From positions 15,376,001 to 15,440,000 of the forward strand of contig NC_053184.1 in the NCBI RefSeq assembly GCF_905163445.1: 64,000 nucleotides of DNA. The letters are read 5' to 3'. Numbering within the stretch: position 1 is the stretch's first letter; every line of letters starts with the position of its first letter. Shown in pieces: positions 11,706 to 23,900 of the stretch. Source of the stretch: Pararge aegeria. Taxonomy: Eukaryota; Arthropoda; Insecta; Lepidoptera; Nymphalidae. The translations under genes and the position numbers were made by a program. A model generated the notes under the pieces. That model had not been told where the DNA came from and did no database searches. It worked only from the letters and a program-made list of their open reading frames with translations.

Positions 11706-11908
11706 CAGTGGCGTGCATAGAGGGTATGCACAGGGTATGCAGATGAAGAAAATGAAGAAAATCTCCTGTATGAGTTATAAATACTTAAGGGTGGGCTTTT
11801 TATAACTCTTACAATGCCTATCCTTAAGTTTTTTATAACTCGTACTGGAGATTTTCTCCATTTAATATCATTTGCATACAATGTGCATACCCTCTATGCA
11901 CGCCACTG
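11706..11908. mobile_element. hAT-like foldback MITE, 203 bp
   Basis: The terminal 26 bp are perfect inverted repeats starting CAGTGGCGTGCATAG. The arms continue with lower identity almost to the centre, including AGAAAATCTCC and GAGTTATAA blocks on both sides, so the whole element can fold on itself. CAG-starting ends and an 8-bp target duplication are hallmarks of hAT elements; the 8 bp on each side here are TTCACGTG and TCCACTTG, six of eight matching. No transposase; it would need one in trans. Confidence 0.75.
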
Positions 11909-12548
11909 TCCACTTGGCTAGGACTTGTAGAGTAATTCGTTTAGGAATACGTTGTATTGTATCATGTCCAATAAAAAAGTAGTTATACTTATATTACGTA
12001 AAGACGCTGTTTTCGCAAGTTAAATAGCAGGGAACTGCTAGTCTATTTTAACAACATGATGAGCATTAAAGCGATATGAAAGGCACTAAACCACGGCAAT
12101 AGATTATTTTTCCATTAGATCACATTTGCTTGATAGCAAAAATTTCTCATCATTTTTCCTGTGTCCAATAAAGGAAATGAAGGTATTTTACGAGCGCCAA
12201 TAAATCCGATATAACGTCAAATTCTATTACTTACGAGTATATAACGCTATGAGAAATTGTTTTTACTGACATCATAGCTCTAAAAACTTTATTGAATGTT
12301 GATATTTGGTGGAAAACTCGGCGACCTGAAACAGTGCTACTTTGATACATTAAAGGGTTACCCAATTGATAAAATTGAAATTTATAGTAAATAGCATTTT
12401 TACCTACATGTAACAACTTCAGGCATTTAATGTCCCAATGATGGACACAGTCGTCCGCTCTCATAAGAGGGATGTAGAGGTTTTGTGGGCATTGTAGTCT
12501 TATAAGTGTTAGGTATCTCTAAATTTATGACTGCAAAATTTTCTCGAG
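11909..12548. other. Intergenic, nothing recognised
   Basis: No credible frame, tRNA box or known repeat. Confidence 0.45.
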
Positions 12549-12625
12549 TCTGGTCCGATCTTTTAGCCGTGGCTAATTACCACGCTGTCGACAAAGATAT
12601 GCTGCCAAGTGATTTTGCATACTGG
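12549..12625 (+). mobile_element. SINE-C fragment
   Basis: Reads 'ctggtccg', 'gccgtggctaattaccacgc', 'tgtcgacaaagatatgctgc' and 'caagtgattttgc', the middle section of SINE-C as seen complete at 60122-60345. Confidence 0.55.
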
Positions 12626-15270
12626 TACCTGCCAAGTAGAAACCGATTAGTCTTTAATATACCATAGTGCCAACAGATAGCTGGCTCAATCTTGAACAGC
12701 GATACAGCACAACCAGAAAATAAACATCTACCGTACATACATATATAATATATATACATATACATGTATGTATGGGAATATCAATCTGTATCACCTATTT
12801 AATATTTTCAGGATAATTTTTCCCTGAATATTCAATAGATCGTATTATAATAGAACAGCAAATTATGTAAGGCATTAATAACATAATTTAACATTATGAT
12901 GATTGTACACGTCATTTTCAGCGAAGTTTTTAAAAAATGTTTGTAAAATAAATTTCATCTCAAATATAAAGTCTCTAATATGATTTTGTTTTATATAGGA
13001 TTTACTTATCGTCGTTCCCATAAAAGCCCGCCTCTTCTATTACGTAGGCATAAAAAGACGCGAAATTTCAATTTAGGGTAAAACTAAATGTACGAGTATT
13101 TTACGGAGAAAATGGGACGTGTTTTCTTATAAGTAGAGACTTATTTGAGCTCAAAGCCTTTATTGTGTAAAAAGATTTATTTTGAGGGTTACGTACTTCA
13201 TAATGGAAAAACAGGACCCCTAAAGGAACTCTTTGTTATCCTTCCGGATGTTTGCTTATATCGCCGTATATCAAGGCCATTTTAACCACTTCCTTTTAAA
13301 AAAGAGAGGATGTTCTCAATTAAGAGCCTCGATGGTGGAGTGGATGGCATGTTCTGTAGGCCAGCATAGGGGACGTCAGGATGGAGCAATTTCATCTCTC
13401 TCAAACGTTATTTGAAACGTAACTTTCAGGAAATAAGATACATTATCCAATGTTCAGATATTGACCCGGGAAGCCCGCTTTGTTGCCAACCCAGCAGAAG
13501 GATTCCGTTAACGTGCATAAGTATTTAATTATAAATAATTAAAACCTCAATGGCCTAACAGTTTCGGCGGAAACTGATAAAATCCGATAATAATTTTTCA
13601 AATCATTTCAGACTGTTTCCCTGAGATAATTTTTTACAAGAGATATAAACATTAAAATATACCTTCTAACAAAGTCTTTAAGCCTGAAAAATATAGTACA
13701 ACTCATATGTTAGTTTATTTTATCATCCCTGTTTTATGTATAATAAGATAATATAAAAGCAATTAATTAAGAAACTTTAAATGCACTTTGCCACATGTGC
13801 ATATGCTTATTGTAAGTAATTGCTTCTGTCTGTTTGTTTGTGATAGAAGTCAAAGGAAACGAAAATATCTCGAACTACTTATCTTGATCGATGGCACACT
13901 GGCCAATTAGTTTTTTTTTCAAATTAACCACGATGCAGAAAAGAATGATGCTTGAAATTTTACTGCTATTTCGGTCTGTGTTTCTATTTCATCGAAGCGT
14001 TCAAACGGAATGACTGCATCCTCGATTTTTTCGGTAATTTCAATACCCTCCGTATGCCGTTAGTATTAAGAAGACGAAGATTAAAAGTATCGTAGATGCA
14101 TTTCCAAGATGTGATCAATTTCATTACTATCAGTGAGTCGAACATTAGATCGTACAAATGAGCAAAAGAACAAACATGCACACTTTTACATTAGTAATAT
14201 ATGAATGAGTGGAAGAAGAAAAAGAAGATATGCTAACCCTTTAACGTGCGATAGTGGCAAGAAGGAGAACATTTTTTTTTTAATTACAGTTTCTTCCCTC
14301 TTCTATTTTTTACTGGTCATTTGCTATAAATGTTTCCCAAATTATACCAGATAATAACCTTATTTTCTTAACGTAGTTCGTCCGTTGATTTATAACATTC
14401 GCGTATCTTTACAATTTATGAGCCTCCGACAAAAATCATAAGATTTAACGTCTTTTTCTACGAAAAAGTGTTTTGAATTTACGCTTCTTTTAACAATATT
14501 CTCACAATATAAAACTTCCAAATAAATAATTAAATGTAGACCATAAATTCAATGGTCCAATCAATTGATATACAATTAGCTCAGATAAGTGAGTAGGTAA
14601 AGACGGTAATTTGTTACTTTAAAAAATATAAAACTGATATAAGATAACAAAACCCAATTAAATTTAAAATATATAATATAAAAAATAAAAGGAGTGCAAC
14701 TATCCTAAAAATTACCCAATATGATAAAGAATTTGTACTCTAACTCTTTCCCTGGCTTTTCTTTTGAGGCATTAATATAAAAACAGCCAAGTGTGAGCAA
14801 GTAAACGTAAATATTATTATTTTATTTTACTGAATGAAAAAAAGAAAAGAAAAATGATTTATGCTTAAGGATATATTTTAGAAAAAGATAAGGTAGTAGA
14901 CTTTCGTTGCAAATGTCAAAATGTGTTAATATGACTTAGAAATTTTGCTGTTTTCACAGCTCCAAGTGACTTTTGTTTTGAGTGTTTGATATTAATTTCA
15001 ACTTGATATCACCAAGCGTTGCTAAGAAAAGGATCTTAACTGACTGACAGACAATTAAATAATCTTGAAAGTGTACTTTTACTGTCTGAGGAACGAAACG
15101 CTAATGAAGAGCATGACCCCCACCAAGGTTCAACAATAAAACGTACAACAATTATGAAGATATTAGCAAGTGACCCCTATGTTCTGATAAGAGCGCTCGT
15201 TATGTCTTATCGTTTTGTTGTGAATTAATATGTTACATATTGTATGTTTCGCGATGTGCCGTATTATAAC
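12626..15270. other. Intergenic upstream of the dioxygenase gene
   Basis: AT-rich sequence with no convincing exons. Short frames (13233-13415, 13984-14181) have no recognisable motif. A TATAT-rich tract lies at 12738-12766. Confidence 0.45.
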
Positions 15271-15297
15271 AACCAATCAGTCAGTCGAAGCACAATC
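15271..15297 (+). promoter_or_regulatory. Putative initiator and CCAAT-like core promoter
   Basis: Just ahead of the predicted start codon are AACCAATC and two overlapping TCAGTC motifs (15277-15286), which match the arthropod initiator consensus TCAGT. Transcription from here would leave a very short leader. This is inference from motif only; no TATA box is well placed. Confidence 0.3.
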
Positions 15298-15304
15298 ATG
15301 TCTG
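15298..15304 (+). CDS. Dioxygenase coding exon 1 (7-nt coding part)
   Basis: ATG TCT G followed by the strong donor GTAAGT. It joins in phase to the exon at 17191 to give MSAIQS. The choice rests on phase and donor quality; an alternative upstream first exon cannot be excluded. Confidence 0.6.
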
Positions 15305-18300
15305 GTAAGTAAAATAAATAAATCAGATTTAATTATCATTCATTTTTTTTTATGAATGTTATATTTTAATACTTATTATCCTATTCCGGTCTAAGAGAAA
15401 TCCAAAAAATCAAATATCAAACAAATTGGTCCAGCCGTTCTTGAGTTATAATTGGTGTAACTAACACAACTTTCTTTTATATATATAGATTTTATAGTTT
15501 TGCTGACTAACCTTTATTTGTATATTCATCCGTAATAAGCTTAACACAATTGTTAATAATTATTAGGAATTCGGCGGTATCCCCCACGTTATTTCGAAAG
15601 TGGTAATTATTAATGAATCCTTGAAGCCCACCAGCCCGCATTGTGGAATCGAGCTAAAACCCTATTTCAGAATAAGAGAGGGAGGGGATCGTGCCTAGCA
15701 GTGGGATGTTAAAAGGCTGATAATGTTCATGATGACGTTTGGTGTTGTTATATTTAAGTCTACTATAGTTAAAATATATGTCCACCAATCCGCAATGGGC
15801 CAGCGTGGTGGACTACGGTCTAAACCGTTCTCAATGTAAGAGGAGATCCGTGCCCTTTAGTGAGCCGGTAATGGCTTGATGTGATGATAACGATGATAGT
15901 TAATATTTCTACAGTTCTGAATATTTAGACTTAAAAATACATAAAATTTCATATAGAATAACTACTTTATGAGATTTAATAATGAAGTATCATTGTAAAA
16001 AAAGTTGAATAAAACTTTAGAGAAATCATAGAACTTACGTCGCTGCCTATACAAAGTCTAGTAATTGCAGTAAATGTCAAAGTGAATGGTCAAAGTGGGC
16101 TATTAAAACTGCTGGACTAAAGGCACTAACTAGGCAAAAATACGTGACTCGATTTCAATGGGTCTTTGAAATTGTGCAACTTTTTAAAGCTGGATTATGC
16201 AGAACGTTGCACAAATCTTTGTTGTTGGTTTGTTTCTCAGTTCTCACTTCTATCATGAAGAATTTAGTAATCATCATTACTAGCCTATTGCCGGGTAATA
16301 ATCTGGGCACGGATCTCCTCTCAGAATGAGAAGAGCTTTGGCCGTGCTTCACGTTCACCACGCTGGCAATCAGTAGAATGGTGGACTTCACACGCCTTTA
16401 GAACATTATGGAGAAGCCCTTATTATGCATGCAGGTTTCCTCACGATGTTTTCCTTCTATTCTACGTACGATATGTGCGAGCGCTTGGCTTCCTAGACTC
16501 TAAGTCGCAATACAAAAACTGGAATTCTCTTTCCGCTGATGAGTGCTTTCGAATAAAGTTGAAAGAACAGCATTTACTAAAGCAAGCTCCAACTTAGTTT
16601 ATAGGGTACGGTAAATTGATTATGATCGATTGCCACCAGCGGTAAATAATTGTGACTGCATAACCTCGTATTACCTAAATAACAACCATTGGAAGATGCA
16701 ATTCCCATAAAAAATATTTTTTTCGGGTTATATTATTTCTCTTCAAATTTAATTAATTCCTTTTTTGTTCTCGTGCGGAAATCCTTATGGATCCACACTA
16801 CGGGTAGGTGCAGTGGTTATGTCGGACTCTTACCGACTAATACCCTACGGTTATCCAACAAGTCACCTTGTGACTGGGTCACAAGAAAGCTTTCGCAGAC
16901 AACCGAAACCCAACCAGCGGCGCCCACCGAGGCAGATCCCCCTCTGAGAAACACACTCACATCAATATCCCTAAACACTATCGAAGGCACACCAGGAATA
17001 TAGGGAGTATCTTAATTTCATTTAGGAATAAATTAAATTTAAGTATCCAGTATTAAGACAAACAAATCAAAAAAATATCAAATTGGTCCAGCCATTTGCG
17101 AACTCTTCTGAGACACACGCATGTTAATTTACTTTTATATATGAATAAGATAAGATTAAAGATAAGACATTACAATAGATTTTTTTTCAGCTATTCAATC
17201 AGTAAACATTGAAGATAGAGCCTTAAAAGTTCTCTTCAATGATGGAACGTCTATAGTGTTCGAAGACTGTTGGCTTAGAGATAATTGCAGGTAATTCCTA
17301 TATCTGAACAATTACGAGGATCTGGTTCAAACCAGCGTATAATGCATTAATTTGTCTAATTATTAAATAGGCTGCAAATTTGCACTGTCCTATGGTTTCT
17401 GGTGGAACGCTTTGGTTTGAATGTTAATGACGGAATAAACTTGTTGGAATATGACCATATATTATAAAATTATTTTCAAAGTATTTCGAAAATATTTTCC
17501 AACGTAATGACCAAACAATCAATACGTGGCATTCTCACCTGGAAATACTACCTAGTAGAATTAGGAAACTAATTTGGATTTTTACACACACAAAGAAAAG
17601 TCACAAAGACGCATAAGAATAAGAATAGAAACAAGTATTGTGAAAACCAAACTTGCGAGTAGGTATACTAAACTATCAGCTTATTCAACGTGTTAATAAA
17701 GGCTTTAGAGGTGCATTATGTACTGTCTCTGAGACTGATCTGTAAAGCTGAAAACCTAATAGATTTTGCTGCACTGCCATAGTTTTTACTGAAAAATCCG
17801 ATACAACCCTAACATCAACTACTAAACTCCTGTCACTTTATTAGGTACGTCGCGTACCGTAGGTACTATGCGCGTGTCGGTCTTTTTTCTTCAATAGGGT
17901 TCTCATAAGTAAACACTTAGAGTGTTTTGAATTCATTTGTATGGAAAAATAAATATGCTTCTTTTGATTTAATATGTTTACAGGGTTTCCTTATGAAATA
18001 TACTTATGCATTCTTCAATATTATTTCGTAATTCTGTTTCACGTTGTATATACAGGAAGGTAAAGAGTCTGTTAAAAATATATTCATTTAATGATTGCGA
18101 ACTTAAACATTGTCTAACCGAGTGGCTCATGATATCATATTATGAAGAAATTAAGGCTTTACTCTATGTTATCATATGAAAAACGTACACGTATTTACAA
18201 TTTTATTTTATTGTCTGATAATCCAAAAGTTTTAGTTATTATTTCCCCATAAAGCTTTTTTTACGGAAGGGCGGGACATCCTGACACAGGTGTATTACTT

Positions 18301-20915
18301 GTTTATAAGTATGTTACAACAACGGATCAATGCTTTGTAAAACCTTTTTATGAATAAAAAATTGTTATTTTTTTCATTTCACGTACCTACGAGATAGTTG
18401 CCGACAGGACGAGCTGCCAAGCTATTTTGTTTAAGCGTTTAACGTGTTATGGGTTTCATATAACTTAAATCATCATTTACTTCTAGTTGAGATTGCAGTT
18501 AAGGACTAACTTCATACATACAATTAAAAAAAAATTGCCCGTAGGTGTTCGATGTGTTACGATGCAAAAATTATCCAGAGATCTAAACATTTACTCGACA
18601 TACCAGATGTAACCATTAACAGCGTGGAGTACGACGCAAGTAAAGTTCTAATAATATGTAAGTGTTAAGAAAAGTAATATGCACAAAACAAAAGTAAAAA
18701 AAAAAACCCAAAATCGTAGTGAATAATTAAAGTAAATTACAATATAAGAACTTTCTTTCAAAGTAAAAAATAACATTACTGATATCGAATAGATATAGCA
18801 AAGTTTTCTTTTTTTCGAATCAAAATAAAATGAATACTGCATTAATTTTATTTTGATTCCGAATAAAATATTTTTGTATTTTCTGAATCTTTGTTATTAA
18901 TGATATTGAGATATATATATATTTCCGAGTCCTCCAATCCGCACTAGACAGCGTGGTGGACAACGATCTCAACCCCTTCTCATAGTGGGAGGAGACCCGT
19001 GCCCTGTAAAGGGTCGGTAATGGGTTGATATGATGATAGATTTTTTTTCAGGGAGCGATAATCATGAGTCCATTTATAAGGCAGATTTTTTATCGGAGTT
19101 TGAGTACAAAACTTGGACAAACAAAAGAAGACGACGGCCGCTTCTCTGGCGTGGAAAAGAAGTGGCAAACAAAGTACCTAGAATCCATGTCGACAAGTTT
19201 CTTGGCTCCGTGGAGGGTGCTGAAGCTGTTTTCACAAGCATTGTAGATTATGGATTTGCACTTATTGATGGAGTACGTATATTATAATTTTACAAAAAAT
19301 ACGCATCAAATATCACACTTAAGTTTTGAGTATTATTAAAAGCATAACATTTTAATTATAACGATATATTTAGTGATAGTAGATTGTGAATCAAGTAAAG
19401 TTACATTGCGTTTTACAGTCGAGGTGGAATTAGGCGCATGACTTTTTAAAGCGAATGCGCTAAGAAATCCTAGAAGGTAATAAGTAGGTATTGTACCATA
19501 CACGTCATACCCAAATTTTCATCACACTTGTAAGGATAAAGACCAAAACATCTTTGTTGATTAAAAATAAAAATCTGTAGGTATTACCCGGTAAGATTAG
19601 AATGATCCATCTGTAAAGGTGCATATAACTTACAGTGAGGTACAAAATAAACTTAATCAGGTCATCATAAATAAAGCACAAGTACGGTAAATTTTAATAA
19701 AATACGCGTGTCTAATAAGTGACAAGGTCCACGGTACGAGAAAGAAAATATTGCCTAATTTTCTATTATATCAGTTATTACCATGATATGTGAATGATCT
19801 GTTATGTATCTACAATAGTATAACCTTCTTATTCTCACAGGCAGTGGTTTTGGCAAAGCCAGACAACAACCACAGTCTGGATAACATATGCATAATAACA
19901 CATTACGATATTTAAACAATAGCGTGCATTTACAAATCCTAAAAATAAATATCTTTTAATATTGCTGAGTCAAGAATCATGCAATCAAAATAATTTTAAT
20001 TTGTCTATGAGAAATGGGTGACGTTATGAACACTTATTTCCAGTATTCAATAACACGTCGTACGTGTTTGATAACATAATAACACGCAGAGTGGCTTTTC
20101 TAGCAGCGGTGCGCGTTGCTGCCTTATAAATGTCGAGGTCGCGTAAAAACCGATTAGGGGTTGAATCACATTCCATACCCTACCTAGGTTAACGCGCTTC
20201 CATCATATATTGCATCGTCGCTTACCATGAAATGAGATCGCAGTCAAGCGTTAATATTTCTGCAAACGTAAATTACTTTTGAAAACCACATTGAAGAATA
20301 TAGCCATATTTGGAAATAAATAAGGATTTAGAGTTTTAAATTAATGCAATGGATCATTGGCATTGTAATAAATCATGAATTGCACACGCCAGACTTAGGT
20401 CTAATTTAGGTTACGTAACAGCCGAAATACCCATTTCTGAATTAACAACACATCATCATGTTAAACTATCACATTTTTCAATTCAATGGTATTCTTATAT
20501 ATAAGTAGAATGTAGAACTACCAAAAAAACAGGCATGAATTCACCATAAAGGCGAGTCATATTTGTTTTTTTTGTAATGTACAAGTATTAAACAAAAGTT
20601 TTTAGTACAAGAATTTTTTGTAGAAGAGCGTCCGGTCAAGTATCTACTACAGCCATTCTTATTTCTGTCGCCAAGCAGCATTTTTATGTGTTCCGATTTG
20701 AAGGGTGTTGGAGTAGTTACAGAAAGTTTACTAAAGTTAATTAATCTTCCTTAACCGTTAAAGCAAATAGTACTTTAATTGCTTAAATTAAAAACGTACA
20801 TAACTCCGAAAAGTTACAGGTTCGTGCCGGTGATACAGCTCAGCACCCTCGGAAAGTCAAAGCTGTAATCACTAGGCTATCACCGCTTCATATCACCGAA
20901 AGTGATAATGATTAT

Positions 20916-20948
<33 letters not shown>

Positions 20949-23900
20949 TATATTTTGTCTGGCTTTGGCCGTGGCTAGTTACAACCGCCAGACGCGCCGC
21001 TCAGCGATTTAGTGTTCCGGTGCGATGTCGCGTAGACACCGATAAGGGGGGGAATGTAACTTGTAATGGAATAATAAAAAAAAATATTATTCAATACTCT
21101 TCAGCTGGAAGTATCAATGGAGGCGACAGAGAAAGTTTGCAAAGCTCTAGGCGGTATTCAGCATACGATGTTCGGTGGGATGTGGAAGGTGCAAAACAAC
21201 ATGTTGCATTCTGATACCGCTTACACTAACATACCGCTGTCGCCGCATAATGATAACACTTACTTCAACGAGGCCGCGGGGTGAGTATATAACAACGAGT
21301 TTTTGGAATAACATAATTAATATAGAAAGTTTTTATATTATTAACACCTGGTCCATGTTTTCCCGGGAAGAGACTGATATTTTATAGCTATAACGCCGCC
21401 CAATTGTATACGCTCTTTGGTACCTGGCTTTTTTGTGAATTATTCCTACTTGTGTTAGTTTTTTTGATCATAAAACGAAAAAGTAAAGCAAAATATTTTT
21501 GTTTAATAACCGCATTTATTCTCTATATAACTGTATGTTATACAACAATAAGTTATAATACCTTAGATAAAAGATAGTTAAATACCACAAATGGTCAAAA
21601 GTATTTTTTTTATTTTTTGGACTAAAATTGAAGAGAGCAAGAATTGTTTGCTTGTATAAATTAACGCACCTATTTTATTCTTAGTATCAGCAGCTACTTA
21701 AGGTTTCGTACCCGAAGCCCTAAGCCTCCACTGTCTGTCTGTGCATCTATCCATTTATAGACAGTTGACAATATAGATAAAAGTTCATGAGATCAACTCA
21801 GAACTTGTAGAGTTCATGTTTCCACAGAATTTGCAGTCACTTATAATAGCGAGCAACAAAAATAAGAAATTGTAGATTAATTATTCTCTTTTTTTCCACG
21901 AATCGTTATTTTTTCTTGGTCTTATTAATGGTATTACTTTAAAGTATTTCATAGTGGTCTTTTTTTTATAAATTGATAATTTTTCCAAGTGTAGGTAAAA
22001 ACATTAATAAAATTTTAAAATTATAGTGGTCCTTGTTACAAAAACTTTTGCAAGTTTTGTTTAAAATGACTATTTCAGGCTACAAATTTTTCATTGTCTG
22101 GAACATTCCAATGGAACTGGCGGGGAAACGATCCTCGTGGACGGATTCTACGGAGCGTCACAGTTGAAGAAAGAGTACCCAGAGGATTATGAATTTCTCA
22201 CTAAATTTAACGTTGAAGCAGAGTACATGGAGGACGGTCATTACTTAAGATACTCAGCACCAGTCATACAAGTGGATAATTTGAAGGATATTACGCAAAT
22301 AAGGTGCTTATCTTTTGCCCATCCAATTAATTAGTTACTTAGGTCAAAGTTGTTTTCCAGCGCAATCGAATGATTGTTTGTTGGAACTAATTACTGGAAG
22401 CAAGACAAGGGTGAGACAATGTTGTCTTATTTGCAGAAGTCTGCAATCTTTGGCAGCCCTGAACACACGCAAGCTGTCTTTAGGGCGGGCAAAAGGCAAA
22501 CTACTCTTTTTGATTTCTCTGAACCATGCGCATGTTTCCTTTGGGGCGACAAACTGCTATTGTAAACAGTGACTGCCAGTGCTATCTACTGCGTCAATTA
22601 ATCGCCTGTTGATATTACCCAGTAGGTAGCACTTCACTTTCGATGGGCGAATTCGAATCACAGCACGCACCTCTAACTTTTCTAAGCTATCACTTGCTTC
22701 ATCGGTCAAGGAAACATCGTGAGGAAACCTGCATGCCTGAGAGTTTAACATAATTTTCTCAAAGGTGTGTGGACTACCAATCTGCGCTAGGTCAGCGTGG
22801 TGGACTACGATCTTAACCCCTTCTCATTTTGGAGGAGACCCGTGCCCTGTAGTAGGCCGTGAATGGGTTGATATGATGATGATGATGAGCTATTATGCAT
22901 TCGCATCTATAATATTAATATGGTTTCTGGAACAGAACCTAGCACACTTAATTTCTAAAATATTAAAAGCATACAGTTCGCAGACAGATTTTATGCAAAA
23001 AATCACATAGGTCCGTACGTTGCTCTGTTGCTTATAAAAAAAGGGATCACGAAATAAACACGTGATTTCGTATTTATAATATTAGTAACGATTTGGCACC
23101 GGGACTAAGATAAAACCTTCTCCAAGGGTGAATGAACGGCTGGTTTATGGTTGTCGCTGCGTATTTTTATGATAACTTTGTACAGTTATTTCTCTAAAAG
23201 TTTCAGAAAAAGTTGTCAAACCAGTTCTTGATTACGAAAATGGAAGCCATCGACTTTCCAACGAGCCTTGTGTATAAGCACTTTTCCTTACTCGTTAATA
23301 ATTATAGAATAAACTAAATATGTCAAAATATATCTAGTACTTATATCATTACACATTTTGTTAGGTTCAACGTTTTCGATCGTGCACCGATGGCATTCTC
23401 CAGTCGAGAGGAATGCCGAGCGTACTATCGCTCGCTGAGGAATTTATCAAGATACTATGAAAATCCGGAATGTCAGTTGAAGTTTAAACTTGTGCCAGGT
23501 AACGTTTTAATGAAAAATATCAGTGATCATTACCAAGAATGTGCTGGGAAACATAGCAGGAGTTTATTCTATGTATTAATAATTATTATTTTCATAATTT
23601 TGTCTAAATACTAATATATAACTCAGTTTGTTTCTGAGGGCCTAGTTTAAAAACCGGGATAAAAAGAAAATATCCCAACAACTCAGATTTTTCGCGTTAT
23701 TCTTATTTGGTGTTTATCGCAGTCCTAACATTTTATCGTGATCACCCAAGGTCCAAGTCTTACAAGACATGCTCTGGTATAGTACGTCAGCAGCGTCCTC
23801 TTTGCTACGAGTACTACTAATGTCTACTGCAATCATCAACCCGTCGTTTCCACGTAGTTATAATAGGGAACTCCCATATGCAGGGCCGTTAGGATTGGCC

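Noticed and set aside
22315..22572. 85-codon frame just after exon 6 of the dioxygenase
   Set aside because: It starts across the splice donor, has no family match and the next exon joins in phase without it.
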